64,000 bases of DNA, taken from NCBI GenBank assembly GCA_920105625.2, contig CAKKTE020000276.1, positions 341,857-405,856 of the forward strand, given 5' to 3'. Numbering within the stretch: the stretch's first letter is position 1; every line of letters begins with the position of its first letter. Made by a program: the position numbers and the translations under genes. The DNA comes from Clusia tigrina. Lineage: Eukaryota > Arthropoda > Insecta > Diptera > Clusiidae. The notes below the pieces were generated by a model that was given only the letters and a program-made list of their open reading frames with translations, was not told the origin of the DNA and made no database searches. Below are positions 9,947 through 21,700 of this stretch, in pieces.

Positions 9947-11840
9947 AAATTAGCAGAAATTGTTGCTGCGGACAAATTTGATCTTGGAGACCCAGAAACC
10001 ATGTATCCAAAATGAGTTTCTTGTAAAAATGGACCATTTTCTAATTTTTTCGTCTGAGCTAGTAATAGATCACCATAGACGTCATTTCCGAGAAGGAGAT
10101 CAATTTTTTCTGCTAACAAGAAATCTTTATCGGCAAGATGATTTTCTGGTAAATCTGGAATTGTGATCAAATTTAATTTGGGAGGAATATATGATGAAAC
10201 TGATGGTACAACAAGTGCAGTTATCGGCAATTCAAATTGTTGATCATATGTGGAGTAGAGATTTAAATTTACGGACTTCTTCACCGTGACGGATTTGTTT
10301 CCTCCAATCCCACAGACATCGACATGCGTTTTTAATTTCGGTATGGGCAATAGTTGGGCTAATTCCTCAGATATAAATGAGACCTGAGATCCTTGGTCTA
10401 CAAGGGCTTTTACACTATAAGCAGACTTATTAATTTTTATAATTACCTTTACTGTGGCAAGTAAGGCAGGATTTATATGGCATGTATTCATATTGGAGTG
10501 AAGCGTACTTACAGATGCAGTTGTAGGAGTAGAAGTAGTAGGAGGTTGAGCAAAAGTCTGGTTTGCTGTAGCATTTGGTGTCGTAGCAGTTGTCAACGAG
10601 GTGTTTCCAGAATAGTATTCGTTGTGGACAACAGTGTGATGTGGCTCACTACAGTTTTGACAAACTGACTTCAACTTACATGCGGCTTGTAAATGTCCGG
10701 TACGAAGACAGTTTCGACACAGCCGATGTTGATTGACGATGTTTTTCTTCTCTGCTGAAGATATCGTTGCAAATTTAAAACATTTGTAGAACGGATGACG
10801 TTTGTTGCAGCACGGGCAGTTTTCATCCAACATAGTAGAAGTAGCTGTGTGGGCTCGAACAATTTTCGTTGGCTTACGACGATTTTCAAATTTGCTGTCC
10901 CCATAACTTTTGTTTGAACTGCTTGGAATATTTGCATCTTCAACGCATTCCAAAGCTCTAAAAGTTGTTTCCAAAAAACCAAGCATTTCAGTCATAGGAG
11001 GTACCGTTGTACTGGCCTTGAGCGACTGCTCCCATTCTTTGCGGGTTTGAACGTCTAGCTTCTGAGACGTCAAATAAATCAAAATCGAATCCCAGGTGGT
11101 AGTATCGATTTTTAATGCTTTTAGTTGAGCTAAACAATTTCTGGTGGTATCGAGAAGTTCTTTAATAGAATAAACGTTTCCCTTGGTGGGCGGTATGGAA
11201 AATAATCGCTTTAAGATTTGATCGACAAGCTTTCTTTCATTGTGAAATCTCCTCTCGAGAGCTTCCCATGCAAGTGCATAGCTAGAACCGGCAAATGGAT
11301 ATTCGTTGATCATAGAAAGGGGAGTAACTGTGCACGAACTTTTCAAATATAAAAATTTCTGGATATCAGTGAGTGACGCTGGTTCATGAACTAGTGACAA
11401 AAACGTATCGCGATAAGAGACCCAATCGAAATAATCTCCAGAAAATGTTGGAAGTTGTATTTTTGGCAGTCGTAGTCCGGCGACAAATGTTTCGTTGCGG
11501 CTGCTTGCGGCGAATGTACTTGCGTGGACGGTTGGAGTCTGTGGAGAATCAAATTCAAACATTAAATCAAGAATATTAGTTTTAAATGAGATATATGTAT
11601 CACAACAAGTGTAATACATATTGGTACTTAGGTAGGGTACATCCTTCTCCGCGAGGGACTGTTCTCGAACTATGCTCATAACCAACTCGTGGCCATCTTT
11701 AAATAATTTGAAATTCTGCTCCAAGTCTTCGAGCACAGCTTGAGCATAACCTTTGGACTTACGCTCCTTTGGTTTAGCATTAAAAGATTACGAGCGATAT
11801 AGTTGATTATATTATGTTGATCTTCAATAACTGTCTCCAT
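9895..11840 (-). CDS. gag: Element 1 Gag and aspartic protease, frameshifted near its start
   Basis: The main frame runs from about 11792 to 9895. Counting residues from 11736, 85-240 match the DUF1759 type of BEL/Pao Gag (LPTFSGDYFDWVSYRDTF). Cys/His clusters follow at 307-319 (CPCCNKRHPFYKC), 340-353 (CRNCLRTGHLQAAC) and 359-371, the nucleic-acid-binding knuckles. The protease region has ALVDQGSQVSFI at 445-455, with Asp447 as the likely catalytic residue, and LLLGNDVYGDL near 548. The main frame has no ATG. A credible ATG is at 11838-11840, about 110 bp inside the primer site, in a frame that joins the main one only if a base is restored near 11779-11786, next to short A/T runs. The frame ends at TAG 9895-9897, after overlapping pol by about 50 bases. 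Confidence 0.9.
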
Positions 11841-11957
11841 TTTGTAGTGAATTTAGCTCGAAATTCGTGGCAACAAAATGAGGTTATTTTATCCGTAGCA
11901 CGACGGCAGTAACTTTTTATGTAAAATATGAGGGATTTGTGTCAGCACATGGACAGT

Positions 11958-11975
11958 TCCCGGGTTTCGGCACCA
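11958..11975 (-). promoter_or_regulatory. Primer binding site, tRNA-Phe type
   Basis: The plus strand reads tcccgggtttcggcacca. That is the 3' end of an animal tRNA-Phe including CCA (acceptor TTTCGGC, discriminator A), as I recall that tRNA. The minus strand is therefore an 18-base complement, the primer for minus-strand DNA synthesis. It lies six bases inside the 5' LTR, the normal place. The remaining leader up to the candidate gag ATG at 11840 is about 117 bp with no other feature. Confidence 0.9.
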
Positions 11976-11981
11976 CTTTTA

Positions 11982-12445
11982 TGTATGAGAGTTTCTGTTT
12001 CTTTTAATAAAAAGTCATTTTTTTTATTAATTAATTTTATCTTTTTTTCTTCTTCAGTTCAGTTATTATTTTTTTTTTTAATAATTTTACACGGAATTTT
12101 TAGTAACTATTAATTATTTTATTGTTCTCGAGGAGCTCTTCATTGTTCAACACTATTTTTTCTACTCATTAAAAATCTTCTTCAACTTCTTCTCGAAGTT
12201 AATGGTAAAAAACTCTCCAGCAGAAACTGCATTCTCTTTACACCGCTAACAATACCCCCTCAAGTTGGACCTACACATTAAGCAACAGTTAGAGTTTTTT
12301 TCTCTGTTGCACAAGTCATGAGAAAACGACAACCGTACAACCTTGACTCATTTGCCTTAGTTAATATGTTGATATTGGTATCCAGGGATACCAGATGTGG
12401 ATTTGCATGGTAATTAAGGTTGTTTGGGTATAAAACTCCCAAACA
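11982..12445 (-). repeat. Element 1 LTR, right copy (5' LTR in element orientation)
   Basis: 464 bp, TG...CA, about 99% identical to the left LTR. As the 5' LTR it would carry the promoter driving transcription leftward into gag. The ATGCAAAT octamer, the AATAAA and the hairpin (12376-12393) are conserved. I do not see an unambiguous TATA box; TTTTATACCC lies close to the U3 start on the minus strand. Confidence 0.96.
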
Positions 12446-12450
12446 CACTT
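12446..12450. repeat. Target site duplication of element 1, right copy (CACTT)
   Basis: CACTT directly follows the right LTR and matches 6027-6031. The satellite resumes in phase with tattgtcacaaaatttc. Confidence 0.95.
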
Positions 12451-15400
12451 TATTGTCACAAAATTTCAATGATTTATGACGCTCCAATAAAAAGTTACAA
12501 GCATTTGATAGTTGCAAACTTTGATAGGTGTAGGACGCACCGTATTGAAGTTAGGGCCATTTGAAGTTTTATCTGTGTTTGATTTTGGGACTCAAGGGTA
12601 GCATAGCTATTAGCGATAGCTTAACATGATAAGAGGCTCGAGTACTTTTTTGTCACAAAATTACAAGGTTTTATGACGCTCCAGTAAAAAGTTACAAGCA
12701 TTTGAATGTTGCAAACTTTGATAGGTATAAGACGCACCGAACAGAAGTTAGGGCCATTTGAAATTTTATCAGTATTTTATATTGGGACTCAATGGTAGCA
12801 TAGCTATGATCGATGGCTTAAATTTATAAGAGGCACGAGTACTTTATTGTCACCAAATTTTAAGGTTTTATGACGCTCCAGTAAAAAGTTGCAAGCATTC
12901 GATTGTTGCAAACTTTGATAGGTATAGGACGCACCGTATAGAAGTTAGCGCCATTTGAAGTTTTAGCAGTCTTTGAATTGGTACTCAATGGTAGCATAGC
13001 TATGAGCGATAGCTTAAATTGATAAGAGGTACGAGTAATTTATTGTCACAACATTTTAATGTTTTATGACGCTCCAGTAAAAAATTACAAGCATTTGAAT
13101 GTTGCAAACACTGATAGGTGTAGGGTGCACCACATAGAAGTTAGGGCCATGTGAAGTTTTATCAGTGTTTGATTTTGGGACTCAAGGGTAGACTAGCTCT
13201 GAGCGATAGCTTAAATTGATAAGAGGCACGAGTACTTTATTGTCACAAAATTTCAAGGTTTTATGACGCTTCAGTAAAAAGTTACAAGCATTTGAATGTT
13301 GCAAACTTTGATAAGTGTAGGACGCACCGTACAGAAGTTAGGGCCATTTGAAATTTTATCAGTATTTTATTTTGGACTCAATGGTAGCATAGCTATGAGC
13401 GATAGCTTAAATTTATGAGAGGCACGTGTACTTTATTGTCACCAACTTTTAAGGTTTAATGATGCTCCAGTAAAAAGTTACAAGCATTGGATTGTTGCAA
13501 ACTTTGATAGGTATAGGACGCACCGTATAGAAGTTAGGACCATTTGAAGTTTTAGCAGTGTTTTATTTGGGCCTCAATGGTAGCATAGCTATGAGCGATA
13601 GCTTAAATTGATGAGAGGTACGATTACTTTATTTTCACAACATTTCAATGTTTTATGACGCTCCCGTAATATGTGTAGGGTGCAGCGCATATAAGTTAGG
13701 GCCATGTGAAGTTTTCTCAGTGTTTGATTCTGGGACTCCAGGGTAGACTAGCTCTGAGCGATAGCTTAAATTGATAAGAGGCACGAGTACTTTATTGTCA
13801 CAAAATTTCAAGGTTTTATGACGCTTCAGTAAAAAGTTACAAGCATTTGAATGTTTCAAACTTTGATATGTGAAGGACGCACCATACAAAAGTTAGGGCC
13901 GTTTGAAGTTTTCTCAGTGTTTGATTTGGGACTCAAGCGTAGCATCGCTATGAGCGATAACTTAAATGGATAAGAGGCTTGAGAACTTTATTGTCACAAA
14001 ATTGCAATGATTAATGATGCTCCAGTAAAGAGTTACAAGCATTTGAATGTTGCAAACTTTCATAGGTATAGGACGCACGGTACAGAAGTTAGGGCCATTT
14101 GAAATTTTATCAGCGTTTTATTTTGGGACTCAATGGAAGCATAACTGTGAGCGATAGCTTAAATTGATAAGAGGCTCGAGTGCTTTATTGTCACAAAATT
14201 TCAAGGATTTATGACACTCCAGTAAAAAGTTATAAGCATTTGAATGTTGCAAACTTTTATAGGTGTATGACGCACCGTATAGAAGTCAGGGCCATTTGAA
14301 GTTTTAGCAGTGTTTGATTTGGGACTCAAGGGTAGCATAGCTATGAGCGAAATCTTAAATTGATAAGAGGTACTAGTACTTTATTGGCACAACATTTCAA
14401 GGATTTATGACGCTCCAGTAAAAAATTACAAGCATTTGAATGTTGCAAACTTTGGTAGGTGTAGGATGCACCAATACAAATTAGGGCCATTTGAAGTTTT
14501 ATCAGTGTTTGATTTTGGGACTCAAGCGTAGCATAGCTATGATAGATAACTTAAATTGATAAGAGGCACGAGTACTATATTGTCACAAAATTTCAAGGGT
14601 TTATGACTCCCCAGTAAAAAGTATAATAGCATTTGAATGTTGCAAACTTTGATATACGAGCATGTAGTACGCACCGTATAGAAGTTCGGGCCATTTGAAG
14701 TTGTATCAGGGTTTTATTTTGGGAGTCATGAGTGGCATAGCTATGAGCGATAGCTTAAATTGATAAGAGGCTCGAGTACTTTATTGTCACAAAATTTCAA
14801 AGTTTTATGGCGCTCCAGTAAAAAGTTACAAGGATTTGAATGTTGCAAACTTTGATAGGTGTAGGACGCGTATAGAAGTTAGGGCCATTTGAATGTTTAG
14901 CAGTGTTTGATTTGGGACTCAAGGGTACCATAGCTATGAGCGAAATCTTAAATTGATAAGAGGTACTAGTACTTTATTGGCACAACATTTCAAGGATTTA
15001 TGATGCTCCAGTAAAAAATTACAAGCATTTGAATGTTGCAAACTTTGGTAAGTGTACGATGCACCGTATAGAAATTAGGGCCATTTGAAGTTTTATCAGT
15101 GTTTGATTTTGGGACTCAAGCGTAGCATAGCTATGATAGATAACTTAAATTGATAAGAGGCACGAGTACTATATTGTCACAAAATTTCAAGGGTTTACGA
15201 CTCCCCAGTAAAAAGTATAATAGCATTTGAATGTTGCAAACTTTGATATACGAGCATGTAGTACGCACCGTATAGAAGTTCGGGCCATTTGAAGTTGTAT
15301 CAGGGTTTTATTTTGGGAGTCATGAGTGGCATAGCTATGAGCGATAGCTTAAATTGATAAGAGGCTCGAGTACTTTATTGTCACACAATTTCAAAGTTTT

Positions 15401-17000
15401 ATGGCGCTCCAGTAAAAAGTTACAAGGATTTGAATGTTGCAAACTTTGATAGGTGTAGGACGCGTATAGAAGTTAGGGCCATTTGAATGTTTAGCAGTGT
15501 TTGATTTGGGACTCAAGGGTACCATAGCTATGAGCGAAATCTTAAATTGATAAGAGGTACTAGTACTTTATTGGCACAACATTTCAAGGATTTATGACGC
15601 TCCAGTAAAAAATTACAAGCATTTGAATGTTGCAAACTTTGGTAGGTATAGGATGCACCGTATAGAAATTAGGGCTATTTGAAGTTTTATCAGTGTTTGA
15701 TTTTGGGACTCAAGGGTAGCATAGCTATGGGCGATAAGCTTAAATTGATAAGAGGCACGAGTACTTTATTGTGCCAAATTTCAAGGTTTTATGACGCTTC
15801 AGTAAAAAGTTTAATAGCATTTGAATGTTGCAAACTGTGATAGGTGTAGGACGCACCGTATTGAAGTTAGGGCCATTTGAAGTTTTATCAGTGTTTGATT
15901 TTGGAACTCAAGGGTAGCATACCTATGAGCGATAGCTTAAATTGATAAGAGGCTCGACTAGTTTATTGTCACAAAATTTCAAGGTTTTATGACGCTCCAG
16001 TAAAAAGTTACAAGCATTTGAATGTTGCAAACTTTGATAGGTATAGGACGCACCGTACAGAAGTTAGAGCCATTTGAAGTTTTAGCAGTGTTTCATTTGG
16101 GACTCAACGGTAGCATAGCTATGAGCGACAACTTAAATTGATAAGAGGCACGAGTACTTTATTGTCACAACACTTCAAGGTTTTATGACGCTTCAGTAAA
16201 AAGTTACAAGCATTTGAATGTTGCAAAACTTTGATAGGTGGAGGACGCGTATAGAAGTTAGGGCCATTTGAATGTTTAGCAGTGTTTGATTTGGGACTCA
16301 AGGGTAGCATAGCTATGAGCGAAATCTTAAATTGATAAGAGGTACTAGTACTTTATTGGCACAACATGTCAAGGATTTATGACGCTCCAGTAAAAAATTA
16401 CAAGCATTTGAATGTTGCAAACTTTGGTAGGTGTAGGATGCACCGTATAGAAATTAGGGCCATTTGAAGTTTTATCAGTGTTTGATTTTGGGACTCAAGG
16501 GTAGCATAGCTATGGGCGATAGCTTAAATTGATAAGAGGCACGAGTACTTTATTGTCACAAAATTTCAAGCTTTTATGACGCTTCAGTATAAAGTTTAAT
16601 AGCATTTGAATGTTGCAAACTTTGATAGGTGTAGGACGCACCGTATTGAAGTTAGGGCCATTTGAACTTTTATCAGTGTTTGATTTTGGGACTCAAGGGT
16701 AGCATACCTATGAGCGATAGCTTAAATTGATAAGAGGCTCGACTAGTTTATTGTCACAAAATTTCAAGGTTTTATGACGCTCCAGTAAAAAGTTACAAGC
16801 ATTTGAATGTTGACAACTTTGATAGGTATAGGACGCACCATACAGAAGTTAGGGCCATTTGAAGTTTTAGCAGTGTTTCATTTGGGACTCAACGGTAGCA
16901 TAGCTATGAGCGATAGCTTAAATTGATGAGCGGTACGAGTACTTTAATGTCACAACATTTCAAGGTTTTATGACGCTCCAGTAAAAAGTTTAATAGCATT

Positions 17001-17802
17001 TGAATCTTGCAAACTTTGATAGGTGTAGGACGCACCGTATTGAAGTTAGGGCCATTTGAAGTATTGTCAGTGATTGATTTTGGAACTCAAGGGTAGCATA
17101 GCAATGAGCGATAGCTTAAATTGATAAGAGGCTCGAGTACTTTATTGTCACAAAATGTCAAGGTTTTATGACGCTCCAGTAAAAAGTTACAACCATTACA
17201 ATGTTGCAAACTTTGATAGGAGTAGGACGCACTGTATAGAAGTTAGGGCCAATTGAAGTTTTAGCAGTGTTTGATTTGGGACTCAAGGGTAGCATAGCTA
17301 TGAGCGATAACTTAAATTGATAAGAGGCACGAGTACTTTATTGTCGCAACATTTCAAGGTTTTATGACGCTCCAGTAAAAAGTTTAATAGCATTTGAATG
17401 TTGCAAACTTTGATAGGTGTAGAACGCACCATATAGAAGTTAGGGCCATTTGAAGTTTTACCAGTGTTTTATTTTGGGACTCAACAGTGGCATAGCTATG
17501 AGCGATAGCTTAAATTGATAAGAGGCTCGAGTTCTTTATTGTAACAAAATTTCAAGGTTTTATGACGCTCCAGTAAAAAGTTACAAGCATTTGAATGTTG
17601 CAAACTTTGATAGGTGTAGGACGCACAGTATGGAAGTTAGGGCCATTTGAAGGTTTAGCAGTGTTTGATTTGGGATTTGAAAGAGTAGCATAGCTATGAG
17701 CGAAATCTAAAATTAATAAGAGGTACTAGTACTTTATTGTCACAACTATTCAAGGTTTTATGACGCTCCAGTAAAAAATTACAAGCATTTGAATGTTGCA
17801 AA
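17001..17802 (+). repeat. Second copy of the 4921-5712 satellite block
   Basis: Same order of rare variants as 4921-5712. The stretch corresponding to 5238-5241 is intact here (gataagaggcacgagtac), so the short form at 5241 is a deletion in the other copy. Confidence 0.85.
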
Positions 17803-18705
17803 CTTTGATAGGTATAGGACGCACTGTATAGAAGTTAGGGCCATTTGAAGTTTTATCAGTGTTTGATTTGGGACTCAAGGGTAGCATAGCTATGAGCGGT
17901 AGCTTAAATTGATAAGAGGCACGAGTACTTTATTGTCACAAAATTACAAGGTTTTATGACGCTCCAGTAAAAAGTTACAAGCATTTGAATGTTGCAAACT
18001 TTGATAGGTATAAGACGCACCGAACAGAAGTTAGGGCCATTTGAAATTTTATCAGTATTTTATATTGGGACTCAATGGTAGCATAGCTATGACCGATGGC
18101 TTAAATTTATAAGAGGCACGAGTACTTTATTGTCACCAAATTTTAAGGTTTTATGACGCTCCAGTAAAAAGTTGCAAGCATTGGATTGTTGCAAACGTTG
18201 ATAGGTATAGTACGCACCATATAGAAGTTAGGGCCATTTGAAGTTTTAGCAGTCTTTGAATTGGTACTCAATGGTAGCATAGCTATGAGCGATAGCTTAA
18301 ATTGATAGGAGGTACGAGTAATTTATTGTCACAACATTTTAATGTTTTATGACGCTCCAGTAAAAAATTACAAGCATTTGAATGTTGCAAACTTTGATAG
18401 GTATAGGACGCACCGTATAGAAGTTAGGGCCATTTGAAGTTTTAGCAGTCTTTGAATTTGTACTCAATGGTAGCATAGCTATGAGCGATAGCTTAAATTG
18501 ATAAGAGGTACGAGTAATTTATTGTCACAACATTTTAATGTTTTATGACCCTTCAGTAAAAAGTTTAATAGCATTTGAAAGTTGCAAACTTTGATAGGTG
18601 TAGGACGCACCGTATAGAAGCTAGGGCCAGTTGAAGTTTTAGCAGTTTTTGATTTGTGACTCAAGGGTAGGATAGCTATGAGCAATAACTTAAATTGATA
18701 AGAGG

Positions 18706-18710
18706 CACTT
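18706..18710. other. Paralogous empty site of element 1
   Basis: At 18630-18720 the satellite reads gttttagcagtttttgattt, gggtaggatagctatgag and aagaggcactttattgtcac. The left flank of element 1 (5955-6031) has the same unusual variants, and the joined flanks give the same short form gaggcactttattg in place of the usual gaggcacgagtactttattg. Here CACTT is present once with no insertion. It is thus a duplicate of the pre-insertion target. Confidence 0.85.
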
Positions 18711-21700
18711 TATTGTCACAAAATTTCAAGGTTTTAGGACGCTCCAATAAAAAGTTACAAGCATTTGATTGTTGCAAACTTTACTAGGTGTAGGATGCAC
18801 CGTACAGAAGTTACGGCGATTTGAAGTTTTATCAGTGTTTGATTTTGGGACTCAAGGGTAGAATACCTATGAGCGATAGCTTAAATTTATAAGAGGCACG
18901 AGTACTTTATTGTCACAAAATTTCAAGGGTTTATGACGCTCCAGTTAAAATATAATAGCATTTGAATGTTGCAAACTTTGATAGGTGTAGGACGCACCGT
19001 ATTGAAGTTAGGGCCATTTGAAGTTTTATCTGTGTTTGATTTTGGGACTCAAGGGTAGCATAGCTATTAGCGATAGCTTAACATGATAAGAGGCTCGAGT
19101 ACTTTATTGTCACAAAATTACAAGGTTTTATGACGCTCCAGTAAAAAGTTACAAGCATTTGAATGTTGCAAACTTTGATAGGTATAAGAAGCACCGAACA
19201 GAAGTTAGGGCCATTTGAAATTTTATCAGTATTTTATATTGGGACTCAATGGTAGCATAGCTATGAGCGATAGCTTAAATTGATAAGAGGTACGAGTACT
19301 TTATTGTCACCAAATTGTAAGGTTTTATGACGCTCCAGTAAAAAGTTGCAAGCATTGGATTGTTGCAAACTTTGATAGGTATAGGACGCACCATATAGAA
19401 GTTAGGGCCATTTGAAGTTTTAGCAGTCTTTGAATTGCTACTCAATGGTAGCATAGCTATGAGCGATAGCTTAAATTTATGACAGGCACGTGTACTTTAT
19501 TGTCACCAACTTTTAAGGTTTTATGATGCTCCAGTAAAAAGTTACAAGCATTGGATTGTTGCAAACTTTGATAGGTATAGGACGCACCGTATAGAAGTTA
19601 GGACCATTTGAAGTTTTAGCAGTGTTTTAGTTGGGACTCAATGGTAGCATAGCTATGAGCGATAGCTTAAATTGATAAGAGGTACGAGTACTTTATTGTC
19701 ACAACATTTCAATGTTTTATGACGCTCCCGTAAAAAATTACAAGCATTTGAATGTTGCAAACTTTGATATGTGTAGGGTGCACCGCATAGAAGTTAGGGC
19801 CATGTGAAGTTTTATCAGTGTTTGATTTTGGGACTCAAGGATAGAATAGCTCTGAGTGATAGCTTAAATGGATAAGAGGCACGAGTACTTTATTGTCACA
19901 AAATTTCCATGTTTTATAACGCTTCAGTAAAAAGTTACAAGCATTTGAATGTTTCAAACTTTGATATGTGAAGGACGCACCGCACAAAAGTTAGGGCCGT
20001 TTTAAGTTTTCTCAGTGTTTGATTTGGGACTCAAGCGTAGCAAAGCTATGAGCGATAACTTAAATGGATAAGAGGCTTGAGAACTTTATTGTCACAAAAT
20101 CGCAATGATTAATGACGCTCCAGTAAAGAGTTACAAGTATTTGAATGTTGCAAACTTTGATATGTGTAGGGTGCACCGCATAGAAGTTAGGGCCATGTGA
20201 AGTTTTATCAGTGTTTGATTTTGGGACTCAAGGGTAGAATAGCTCTGAGCGATAGCTTAAATTGATAAGAGGCACGAGTACTTTATTGTCACAAAATTTC
20301 AAGGTTTTATGACGCTTCAGTAAAAAGTTACAAGCATTTGAATGTTGCAAACTTTGATAAGCGTAGGACGCACCGTACAGAAGTTAGGGCCATTTGAAAT
20401 TTTATCAGTATTTTATTTTGGACTCAATGGTAGCATAGCTATGAGCGATAGCTTAAATTTATGACAGGCACGTGTACTTTATTGTCACCAACTTTTAAGG
20501 TTTTATGATGCTCCAGTAAAAAGTTACAAGCAATTGTTGCAAACTTTGATAGGTATAGGACGCACCGTATAGAAGTTAGGACCATTTGAAGTTTTAGCAG
20601 TGTTTTAGTTGGGACTCAATGGTAGCATAGCTATGAGCGATAGCTTAAATTGATAAGAGGTACGAGTACTTTATTGTCACAACATTTCAATGTTTTATGA
20701 CGCTCCCGTAAAAAATTACAAGCATTTGAATGTTGCAAACTTTGATATGTGTAGGGTGCACCGCATAGAAGTTAGGGCCATGTGAAGTTTTATCAGTGTT
20801 TGATTTTGGGACTCAAGGATAGAATAGCTCTGAGTGATAGCTTAAATGGATAAGAGGCACGAGTACTTTATTGTCACAAAATTTCCATGTTTTATAACGC
20901 TTCAGTAAAAAGTTACAAGCATTTGAATGTTTCAAACTTTGATATGTGAAGGACGCACCGCACAAAAGTTAGGGCCGTTTGAAGTTTTCTCTGTGTTTGA
21001 TTTGGGACTCAAGCGTAGCAAAGCTATGAGCGATAACTTAAATGGATAAGAGGCTTGAGAACTTTATTGTCACAAAATTTCAAGGTTTTATGACTCTCCA
21101 GTAAAAAGTTACAAGCATTTGATTGCTGCAAACTTTGATAGGTGTAGGATGCACCGTATAGAAGTTAGGGCCATTTGAAGTTTTATCAGTGTTGGATTTT
21201 GGGACTGAAGGGTAGAGTGATCGATAGCTTAAATTGATAAGAGACACGAGTATTTTATTGTCAACAAAATTTCAAGGTTTTATGACACTTCAGTAAAAAG
21301 TTACATGCATTTGAATGTTGCAAAACTTTGATATGTGTAGGACTCACCGTATATAAGTTACGGCCATTTGAAGTTTTAGCAGGGCTTGATTTGGGACTCA
21401 AGGGTACCATAGCTATGATAGATAACTTAAATTGATAAGAGGCACGATTACTTTATTGTCACAAAATTACAAGGGTTTATGACGCTTCAGTAAAAAGTAC
21501 AATAGCATTTGAATGTTGCAAACTTTGATAGGTGTAGGATGCACCGTATAGAAGTTAGGGCCATATGAAGCTGTATCAGTGTTTTATTTTGGGACTCAAA
21601 GGTGGCATAGCAATGAGCGATAGCTTAAATTGATAAGAGGCTCGAGTACTTTATTGTCACAAAATTTCAAGGTTTTATGGCTCTCCAGTAAAAAGTTACA

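Larger units (their letters stand above)
6032..12445 (-). mobile_element. BEL/Pao LTR retrotransposon, element 1 (6.4 kb)
   Basis: A nearly complete element inserted in the satellite and coding on the minus strand. In its own orientation the order is: 5' LTR (11982-12445), tRNA-Phe-type primer binding site (11958-11975), gag with zinc knuckles and aspartic protease (9895-11840), RT/RNase H/integrase (7013-9946), C-terminal DUF5641 region (6521-7012), polypurine tract (6496-6503), 3' LTR (6032-6495). The order protease-RT-RNase H-integrase, the DUF1759/DUF1758-like Gag-protease and the C-terminal DUF5641 identify BEL/Pao rather than Gypsy or Copia. LTRs begin TG, end CA and differ at about four positions, implying a recent insertion. 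There is no envelope-like third frame. Three frame breaks suggest that this copy is not autonomous, unless some are assembly errors. Confidence 0.96.

Noticed and set aside
11958..11975. Part of a tRNA-Phe gene
   Set aside because: Only the 3' end complement is present, placed exactly at the primer site of the LTR element. No tRNA body precedes it.
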